From: Suilimivivens aceti
Lineage (GTDB): Bacteria; Bacillota; Clostridia; Lachnospirales; Lachnospiraceae
NCBI RefSeq assembly: GCF_025567405.1
Contig: NZ_JAOQKJ010000005.1
Coordinates: 1 to 64,000 of the forward strand
DNA: 64,000 nucleotides
Direction: 5' to 3'
Made by a program: the position numbers and the translations under genes. Under the pieces are notes generated by a model, which saw nothing but the letters and a program-made list of their open reading frames with translations, was not told the DNA's origin and searched no databases. Shown here piece after piece: positions 36,091 through 43,136 of this stretch (position 1 is the first letter of the stretch; each line of letters opens with the position of its first letter).

Positions 36091-36393
36091 ATGAAATCAT
36101 ATTTTGGATTTTCTTCCCATACCAACAGAACCCTTTCGGAGGAAGAACTACAGAGAAATGCTCTTCTTTCTGATCTGGAGCAAACAAAAAAAGCCCTGGA
36201 GATCGCATATGCGGGCTTTGACAATGTCACAGAACCGGATCTCATCGACTGCTATATCTACGAGGTCAATTCTGTGCTGAAGCGCTATAAATTTTTAATG
36301 GAACAGGCAGCACACCTGTGTATGCTGCCTGAAGAAAAAACTACTGCTTCTGTTTTAAACACGGAAGCCCCGGCTGCTACCCTGATCAGCTAA
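36091..36393 (+). CDS. DUF2508 (YaaL-like) protein
   Basis: This 100-residue helical protein has LLSDLEQTKKALEIAYAGFDNVTEPDLIDCYIYE, typical of the DUF2508/YaaL group found beside bofA and recR. Its function is unknown. I start at the ATG at 36091, six bases after GGGAGG. A longer frame from 36028 lacks such a site. Its last 39 bases overlap the end of the convergent fliS gene. A TATACT at about 36053 may be its -10 box. Confidence 0.82.
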   Translation: MKSYFGFSSHTNRTLSEEELQRNALLSDLEQTKKALEIAYAGFDNVTEPDLIDCYIYEVNSVLKRYKFLMEQAAHLCMLPEEKTTASVLNTEAPAATLIS

Positions 36394-36831
36394 GCTCTCG
36401 TTCAGAGCTCCTCTGCCATAGGTAAGTCCTGCATAAACGGCCTGCGTGTTTTCCATAACGGCACCGGAATCATCCTGCTCACTGATAGTCTCATAAGCAT
36501 CCTTAAGTTTTCTGACCATATCCTCCGGCTCCTTTAGCAGTGCGGCATCCTGTCTGGCATCTGCCTGGATCAGCGTCCTGTCCGCAAAGAGATAGAGCTG
36601 CAGCAGGTTTCCGGAAACAGGGTATTCATGATTCAGAGAGTGGCTCAGTTCGTGGATACATGCCCTTGCCCGTTTGATACCGGTATGAAAGGCTGCCTCA
36701 TCCCTGTTGCCAGCCGCATCTTCTGCTTCCTTCAGATAATCCAGTGTCATTTCATATAAGATCACTACAAGCTGTGTCCGGCTTGCCTGAGATATTTTCA
36801 GCGTATACTGCTGTTTCTTTTCATCCGTCAT
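36355..36831 (-). CDS. fliS: FliS-like flagellin chaperone
   Basis: The 158-residue protein begins YTLKISQASRTQLVVILYEMTLDYLKEA, matching the FliS helices, and has LNHEYPVSGNLLQLYLFADR in the middle. FliS binds the C-terminal helix of flagellin and stops it polymerising in the cytoplasm. It lies 32 bases after the flagellin gene and is clearly in the same transcript. Its 3' end overlaps the convergent DUF2508 gene by 39 bases, and no terminator is visible there. Confidence 0.88.
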   Translation of the reverse strand: MTDEKKQQYTLKISQASRTQLVVILYEMTLDYLKEAEDAAGNRDEAAFHTGIKRARACIHELSHSLNHEYPVSGNLLQLYLFADRTLIQADARQDAALLKEPEDMVRKLKDAYETISEQDDSGAVMENTQAVYAGLTYGRGALNESLADQGSSRGFRV

Positions 36832-36863
36832 TTCATTTCCCTCTATGTGTCAGAAATCTGTAC

Positions 36864-37991
36864 TTACTGCAGAAGCTGAAGTACCTGGGAAGGTCTTTCA
36901 TTGGCCTGAGCCAGCATGGAGGTACTTGCCTGGGAAAGTACCTGCAGAGTTGTATATTCTGTCATTTCTTCCGCCATATCTGTATCCATGATCCTGGAAT
37001 AAGCTGCCGTCATATTCTCTGAAGTAATATCCAGGCTGCTGACTGTGTGCTCCAGACGGTTCTGATAAGCACCGATCCGGCTTCTTGCCTCCGATACATA
37101 TTTAATAGCTGCATCAACCTGATCGATCGCTTTTGTCGCCCCCTCTGCGGTCGTCAGATCCAGGGATTCGATTCCCATATTAAGGCAGGAAATCCTGGGG
37201 ATACGGATACCAAGCTGCTGTCCTTCATTAGCACCGATCTGGGTGTCCATAGCGCCAAAGCCTGCAAGCTCCATCTTAAAATTTTTTGTAGTAACATCAT
37301 CCTTCTGTATGCCGCTCCGGATCTCCAGCTTCAGTTCAAATCCATTGTCTCCGGTGATCGTGGCGATATTACCGTCTATACCACTTACCTTTACTCCGGC
37401 AACAGTCTGTCCGCCGGGTCCCGTAATTGTTACAGAGGACTTTGCCGAATCCAGGTCGCCATCCTTATCCGTACCGATCTTCAGGTCTGCCACCTGATAT
37501 TGTCCCGCCTTAACCTCATCTCCATAATAAGCAACCTTCACATCAACGTTATCGGTATACCCTTTCAGGTCAAAGGATCCATCCAGGATCTTCTGTCCAT
37601 TAAACTCAGCCTCTCCTGAGATTCTGTCAATTTCCTCTTTCAGCTGCTGGGCTTCATTATTGATGATCTCACGATCCTGTTCCGTCAGGGTTCCTGTACT
37701 TGCTTTTACAGAAAGCTCATTCAGACGCTGCAACATATCATGGATCTCTGACATGGTTCCATCTGCGATCTCGATCACAGAAATACCATCGCCTGCATTA
37801 TCTGTTGCAACAGAAACACCCGCAATCTGTGCATTCATTCTCTTGGCCATGGCAAGTCCTGACGGATTGTCCTTGGCGTGCGTGATCTTATAGCCGGAGG
37901 AAAGCTTTCCCAGGGATGCCGCCAGCTTATTGTCGTTTCTTGTCAGTGCATTATTGGCAATTGCTGCGGACGCATTAAAATTAATTTTCAT
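36864..37991 (-). CDS. fliC: flagellin
   Basis: The 375-residue protein has a complete N-terminal D0/D1 region (NNALTRNDNKLAASLGKLSSG, GDGISVIEIADGTM, LQRLNELSVKASTGTL). It has a complete C-terminal D1/D0 region (RIGAYQNRLEHTVSSL, MAEEMTEYTTLQVLSQA, ending QVLQLLQ), with a variable domain of about 150 residues between. The TLR5-contact stretch is mostly kept, with Asn replacing one of the two arginines in LQRVREL. It starts one base after the stop of the DUF6240-like gene. No other structural flagellar genes lie within the window. Confidence 0.95.
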   Translation of the reverse strand: MKINFNASAAIANNALTRNDNKLAASLGKLSSGYKITHAKDNPSGLAMAKRMNAQIAGVSVATDNAGDGISVIEIADGTMSEIHDMLQRLNELSVKASTGTLTEQDREIINNEAQQLKEEIDRISGEAEFNGQKILDGSFDLKGYTDNVDVKVAYYGDEVKAGQYQVADLKIGTDKDGDLDSAKSSVTITGPGGQTVAGVKVSGIDGNIATITGDNGFELKLEIRSGIQKDDVTTKNFKMELAGFGAMDTQIGANEGQQLGIRIPRISCLNMGIESLDLTTAEGATKAIDQVDAAIKYVSEARSRIGAYQNRLEHTVSSLDITSENMTAAYSRIMDTDMAEEMTEYTTLQVLSQASTSMLAQANERPSQVLQLLQ

Positions 37992-37992
37992 C

Positions 37993-40900
37993 TTATTCTG
38001 ATTCCTTTCTGCTTATCTGTCTGATAAAACTGATATATGTTCTGGCAACCCGGTACAGGGCTGCATCCGTCTGTCCTTTTTCCTTACCAGATCCGGCCTT
38101 TAACGCATAACCGGCAGGATCCAGGGTTTCTTCTGTAATGAAGTGAATGTCTCCTGCCCGGATCTCTTCCTCAGAGAGCATTTGCCGGAAAAGCTCAGCC
38201 TCTCCGGAAAGCTTCTCTGCAGCACGTCTTTCCTGACTGATGCTGCAGCCTGTAAGTCCCATCTTTCCAAAGGAAAACTCCGCTGCATTCTTTCCAAGCG
38301 CTTCCGTTTCCAGAGAGATAGTAACCTTACTTTCCGCCCCCTCCTTATGGATCATAGTCAGATTTACCGCTGTCAACTCTCCATTTATCTGAAGCGGCAG
38401 GGTATAATTTTCTTCTTTGGCCATAGATCTCAGAAAGCCTACCTGTCTGCAAAGACTGTGCAGATATCTTACGTCCAGGATATCTGTTGTGTTCTCAAAG
38501 GCCTGTCTTTCAATCTGCTCTGACAGAACATCTGCCAGGCGGTCATAAGCCTTACCTGCACTCTCCTGTGTCGTAAATCCGGATAATAGCTCTTCTCCAA
38601 GGTCTTCTATACTGATCCTGTCTGTACCAGCTTCATCTGATGGCTCCCTGGCTGTCTTGTCTGCATGATCCTTCTTCGCTTTGCCAGTTGTCTGAGTTCC
38701 TCTTTCAAAACCCCTGATACCCTTGAACAGTTCTGCAGGTGCCCGCAGCAATTCTCCTGCCACCAGCAGATTATCTGCCGTGATAGGCTGTCCATTGTCT
38801 GAAAGATATCGGAAAATCTCTTCTTCGCTGGCGGCCGCTGCACGGAAATTCTCTGCCCCTCCAGCCATTTCTCCTTCTGCCGGTGTCCCTTCTGCCAGCT
38901 CATCTGCCGCCGGATCATCATTCTCTGTGAATGCCTGGTGCATTTCTTTTCTTGTATGGATAAATCCCCGCTCGATCTGCGCAATGATGGAATCTGTAAG
39001 GTCACCTGCTTCGATAACCTCTTTCCCATCACCAATTTTATAATCCATATGCTTCTTCTTCGCCGTTCTCACAGCTGACAAAAGATTTTCAAGGGTTTCT
39101 GACCTGCCAGTATCTGCCACAGCGCCCAGTGCTGCATCATCCCCTTTTTCAATCTGACGGAAAAGCCTGTAAATACCGATATAAGCATCTCTCTCTTCCT
39201 GACTGATTTCCTTTTTCTGATCCAGGTGATAAAGAAATTCACTGTAGGAGGCAAGCTCCTCTTCAGGCATCTGCTCCTGCCCCGTCAGATAGGTATAAAG
39301 ATCCTCCAGCGTCATGGTAAGAGGATTGATCCCCTTCCTGATCATGGAAAGAACCTCTCCCGGTCTTAGATTGTCTGTAATATTCTGCAGCAGTTTTTCT
39401 GATGCCCGGATCCTTTCAAAGTTCTTTTCTGTCATATCCATGCTGTTATAGCCAAGGATCCTGATCGTTTTCCTGTTTTCTTCTGTCAGCTCCTTACCCA
39501 TATCCGCCAGGATATCATCTACATTCTGGAATGCTTTTTTTATGGAATCTCCAAGATCCTTTCTTGGAGCTGTCATCAGCTCTTCGTACTTCTCACCGGC
39601 TTTTTCCATGGAGATACGGACAGCTTTGCTCTTCTGTGCAGCTCCCTCCAGTGTATCAGCTGACTCGATCTGCGCGGCCACTGCTGCCGGAGCTCTCCTC
39701 AGGCTTTCTGCTGCCTGCAGGGAATCTCTGTACCAGCCTGCCTTTTCCTGTGCTCTTACCGGATCAGTTTCTCCTGTAAGCTCTCTATCCACCTGTATCC
39801 CTGCTTCTGACAGCCTGCGGATCAATTCTTCCATCGGAGCTGTCTCAATCTGGAAGCCGCTCCTTAAAAGCTTTAAATTGGCACTGACTGTCATGGAAAG
39901 CCGTACCTCTTCAAGATACCTTCTGGCCTGCAGCCTGTCTGCACTCATGCCTGCTCCCTGCAGAGAATCACTGCTGCTCTGATCTGCAGTCTCTTCCAAG
40001 CCTGTGCTCTCTGCATGGATTGCAAACAGATTCTTCAGCTGAAAAGGAAGCTCTGATATCAGGATCCTGTCTGCGTCCCGGTCTGTCAGCTCCTTCGTAC
40101 CTTCCTCTATTCTTACTGCCTGCTGCAGAAGGCTCTCCTTCGCAGTCAGATCAGCATTGCGCACTGCCCTTCCATCAGAAATGGCGATTGCCGCCGCTTT
40201 CAGAAAATCCTCTTCCGAAACGGGAAACGTCATTTTCTCCAGCTCATGCAGCTTTGTCAGATTATCTGTGTTAAAGGGTATCCCCCTTTCAATCAGCCAT
40301 TTGGCATCGGAAACAGATTCTTCATCAACAGAAAGCCCTGCTTCCTGTATCACCTGTTCAATCTGAGGCATGAGACTTTCATACTCCACGGTTTCCGGTT
40401 TCTTTACATAATAGCCATCCATTTCACCGGCTCTGTAGTATCCCTGTCCAGTCCTGCCGCTTCCTGCTGCTCCTGCATGAATGGCAAAGTAAATGTTCTC
40501 CGGAGTAATGTCAAGCTGATTTTCTACCAGATACCGTATGGTGTCCTCATTCAGAGCGGAAACGGAGGACAGCTGCTCATAGGTCGTTACAGTCTCCTCT
40601 ATATTCCCCTCTGTCAGAGGAATGTCCTGCTCTGCGAACTGCTTCTGCAGCTCTCTGGCAAAGCTCTCACTTCCTGTGATTCTAGCAAGGCTTTCACAGT
40701 CTATGGTATCAGTATAACCAACAACCTGTGTACCTCCCTTTAACAGAGCTGCTTTTATCTTGTCAACAATGGTGACAACCGTATCGATCTCTGTACTGCC
40801 CGGATGAAAGCCTTCTTCCTGAAGCTTCGCAAAATCTTCGTCAGATACAGAATTAGACATCACTGCCATATAGTTCCTGCGGGCAGTAATATCCTCCATA

Positions 40901-41103
40901 CCCGCTTTCTGCATAACCTCTTCTGCGGTCCTTCCGTGACCTGCGTAAGCGCTGTTATCCGTAACTGTGCCAGAAATGTCTAATGCAAACCCGGCCGAAC
41001 ATACCTCTCTGGTACTGTCAGCCTTCTGATATCCTGTTGTCGCCCTGTCTTTATTCAAATAGGCCTTGGGATCCTGTCCTGTCCCGTTAAAGATAATATT
41101 CAT
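37993..41103 (-). CDS. large DUF6240-like protein, co-transcribed with flagellin
   Basis: This 1036-residue protein has no signal peptide and no membrane segment. It is rich in charged helices and contains loosely repeated segments: TPENIYFAIHAGAAGSG, GINPLTMTLEDLYTYLTG and QPITADNLLVAGELLR share a P-(I/L)-T-x-(D/E)-N/D-L look. I associate it with DUF6240 from memory. The likely start is the ATG at 41103, six bases after AAAGGAA. Flagellin begins one base after its stop, so the two are coupled. A secretion, hook-length or glycosylation-related role would all be guesses. Confidence 0.75.
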   Translation of the reverse strand: MNIIFNGTGQDPKAYLNKDRATTGYQKADSTREVCSAGFALDISGTVTDNSAYAGHGRTAEEVMQKAGMEDITARRNYMAVMSNSVSDEDFAKLQEEGFHPGSTEIDTVVTIVDKIKAALLKGGTQVVGYTDTIDCESLARITGSESFARELQKQFAEQDIPLTEGNIEETVTTYEQLSSVSALNEDTIRYLVENQLDITPENIYFAIHAGAAGSGRTGQGYYRAGEMDGYYVKKPETVEYESLMPQIEQVIQEAGLSVDEESVSDAKWLIERGIPFNTDNLTKLHELEKMTFPVSEEDFLKAAAIAISDGRAVRNADLTAKESLLQQAVRIEEGTKELTDRDADRILISELPFQLKNLFAIHAESTGLEETADQSSSDSLQGAGMSADRLQARRYLEEVRLSMTVSANLKLLRSGFQIETAPMEELIRRLSEAGIQVDRELTGETDPVRAQEKAGWYRDSLQAAESLRRAPAAVAAQIESADTLEGAAQKSKAVRISMEKAGEKYEELMTAPRKDLGDSIKKAFQNVDDILADMGKELTEENRKTIRILGYNSMDMTEKNFERIRASEKLLQNITDNLRPGEVLSMIRKGINPLTMTLEDLYTYLTGQEQMPEEELASYSEFLYHLDQKKEISQEERDAYIGIYRLFRQIEKGDDAALGAVADTGRSETLENLLSAVRTAKKKHMDYKIGDGKEVIEAGDLTDSIIAQIERGFIHTRKEMHQAFTENDDPAADELAEGTPAEGEMAGGAENFRAAAASEEEIFRYLSDNGQPITADNLLVAGELLRAPAELFKGIRGFERGTQTTGKAKKDHADKTAREPSDEAGTDRISIEDLGEELLSGFTTQESAGKAYDRLADVLSEQIERQAFENTTDILDVRYLHSLCRQVGFLRSMAKEENYTLPLQINGELTAVNLTMIHKEGAESKVTISLETEALGKNAAEFSFGKMGLTGCSISQERRAAEKLSGEAELFRQMLSEEEIRAGDIHFITEETLDPAGYALKAGSGKEKGQTDAALYRVARTYISFIRQISRKESE

Positions 41104-41137
41104 GCTCATTTCCTTTATCCTATTATTTGCAAAAAAC

Positions 41138-41166
41138 AAGGGTGAATGACAATATCATTCACCCTT
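41138..41166 (-). terminator. terminator of the branching-enzyme gene
   Basis: A perfect 12-base-pair stem (AAGGGTGAATGA with its complement, five-base loop) is followed on the minus strand by GTTTTTTG. It separates glgB from the flagellin operon, whose start codon is only 35 bases further on, so the operon's promoter must overlap this hairpin or rely on read-through. Confidence 0.9.
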
Positions 41167-41198
41167 TATTTCGGTAACATATTCTGTTTTCTTAACCT

Positions 41199-43115
41199 CT
41201 AAAAAAGAAAGATTGCTGCTGTATACGGGGGCAGATCAAATGTAATACTGTACTTCTTGTTATTACACGGCTTTGCTTCTGCTGCAAGCTCTTTCGGGAT
41301 CACATTTCCATTTCCCGCAAATCTTGTATCGTCACTGTTCAGAAGCAGCTTATATTTCTTTTTCTTCGGTACTCCAACCACGTAATTCTCCCACTTCATG
41401 GGAGTCATATTCAGAATAAATAACAGTTCATTCTTTCCATTCTCTGATTTACGGAAGAAGCTGTATACACTCCTGTCCTTGTCATCACAGTTCAGCCACT
41501 CAAAGCCTGCCCAGCTGTTATCGTTTTCATACAGGCAGGGATATTTGCGGTAGATCTGCAAAAGCTCTTTCACATAATCATGCATACCCTTATTCAGATC
41601 ATTCTCCAGAAGGAACCAGTCAAGCTCCCTTGCTTCACTCCATTCTCTTTCCTGTCCAAATTCCTGTCCCATGAAAAGCAGCTTCTTGCCGGAATGTCCA
41701 AGCATATAAGTGTAACCCAGTCTTAAATTGGCATATTTGTCTACTTTGTAGCCTGGCATCTTTTCTACCATGGAGCACTTCAGGTGGACTACCTCATCAT
41801 GGGAAAGCGGCAGGATATAATGCTCACTCTCATTGTAGCTCATGGCAAAGGTCATTGCATAATGGTTATCCTTACGGAAATAAGGATCCAGCTTCATGTA
41901 TTCACAAAAGTCATGCATCCAGCCCATATTCCATTTAAAGCTGAACCCGAGACCGTCCTCTTCAATAGAATGTGTAACACCAGGCCACGCGGTTGACTCT
42001 TCAGCAATCGTCATAAATCCGGGATATGTACCCCTCACTACTGAATTCAGATGCTTAAAGAATTCAATTGCCTCCAGGTTCTTATTCCCGCCATATTTAT
42101 TCGGCACCCACTGGCCATCCTTCTTGCCATAATCCAGATACAGCATGGATGCCACTGCATCCACACGGATACCATCAATATGGAATTCCTTGATCCAGAA
42201 TAATGCATTGGCGATCAGGAAATTCTTAACTTCATTCTTTCCATAATTAAAGATCTTGGTACCCCAGTCTGGATGCTCGCCCTTCCTCGGATCCGGATCT
42301 TCAAAAATACACTGCCCGTCAAATCTGCCAAGTCCATGTGCATCTGTTGCAAAATGTGCCGGTACCCAGTCCAGGATCACACCGATCTTATTCCTGTGAA
42401 GCTTGTTTACCAGATACATGAAGTCCTGTGGATCTCCATATCGTGCTGTAGGTGCATAGTATCCGGTCACCTGATAACCCCAGGAGCCATCGAAGGGATA
42501 CTCCGCAATACCCATCAGCTCCACATGGGTATATTTCATTTCCTTTAAATATTCTACGATTCTGTCTGCAAATTCACGGTAATTATAAAAGCCCTGCTCT
42601 TCCGATCTTGGATGTCTCATCCAGGAACCGATGTGACATTCATAAATTGCCAGCGGCTCTTTATAATAGTCCCTTTCCTCACGTTCCCTGAGCCACAGAT
42701 CGTCTGTCCATTTATAGCCGGAAATATCAACCGTTTTTGATGCAGTCCCAGGGCGCATTTCTGCGCTGTTGGCAAAAGGATCTGCCTTATATAGCTTCTC
42801 GCCGGAAGGTGCCGTAATAAGAAACTTATACAGCTCCCCTGTTCCTACACCCGGAAGAAAAACCGTCCAGATTCCACCCGCACCAAGCTTTGTCATAGGT
42901 GCTGCCTCTTCGTTCCAGCCGTTAAAGGTACCAATCACATGTACGCTGGCAGCATTCGGTGCCCATACACCAAAGAAAGTTCCCTTTCTTCCATTCTCCA
43001 CTGAAGGATGCGCACCCAGCTTTTTATAAATATCATAATGTGTACCCTGAGCAAATAAATACTGGTCTGCTTCTGAAATAAATACGGTTCCCTCGGTCTG
43101 TTTTTTCTTTTCCAT
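41199..43115 (-). CDS. glgB: 1,4-alpha-glucan branching enzyme
   Basis: This 638-residue enzyme makes the alpha-1,6 branches of glycogen. The N-terminal CBM48 domain (GTFFGVWAPNAASVHVIGTFN) is followed by a GH13 barrel with the catalytic nucleophile Asp in DGIRVDAVASMLYLDY. The acid Glu is in TIAEESTAWPGVT, and the transition-state Asp in LPLSHDEVVH. The length fits the short (one CBM48) form. No other glycogen gene is nearby. It begins 21 bases after the preceding gene and probably shares its promoter. Confidence 0.96.
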   Translation of the reverse strand: MEKKKQTEGTVFISEADQYLFAQGTHYDIYKKLGAHPSVENGRKGTFFGVWAPNAASVHVIGTFNGWNEEAAPMTKLGAGGIWTVFLPGVGTGELYKFLITAPSGEKLYKADPFANSAEMRPGTASKTVDISGYKWTDDLWLREREERDYYKEPLAIYECHIGSWMRHPRSEEQGFYNYREFADRIVEYLKEMKYTHVELMGIAEYPFDGSWGYQVTGYYAPTARYGDPQDFMYLVNKLHRNKIGVILDWVPAHFATDAHGLGRFDGQCIFEDPDPRKGEHPDWGTKIFNYGKNEVKNFLIANALFWIKEFHIDGIRVDAVASMLYLDYGKKDGQWVPNKYGGNKNLEAIEFFKHLNSVVRGTYPGFMTIAEESTAWPGVTHSIEEDGLGFSFKWNMGWMHDFCEYMKLDPYFRKDNHYAMTFAMSYNESEHYILPLSHDEVVHLKCSMVEKMPGYKVDKYANLRLGYTYMLGHSGKKLLFMGQEFGQEREWSEARELDWFLLENDLNKGMHDYVKELLQIYRKYPCLYENDNSWAGFEWLNCDDKDRSVYSFFRKSENGKNELLFILNMTPMKWENYVVGVPKKKKYKLLLNSDDTRFAGNGNVIPKELAAEAKPCNNKKYSITFDLPPYTAAIFLF

Positions 43116-43136
43116 GCAGAAAAACCCCCTTGATTT

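Noticed and set aside
41104..41198. A sigma-28 promoter for the flagellin operon
   Set aside because: No TAAA-N15-GCCGATAA-like sequence is present in the gap. The operon start remains unexplained.
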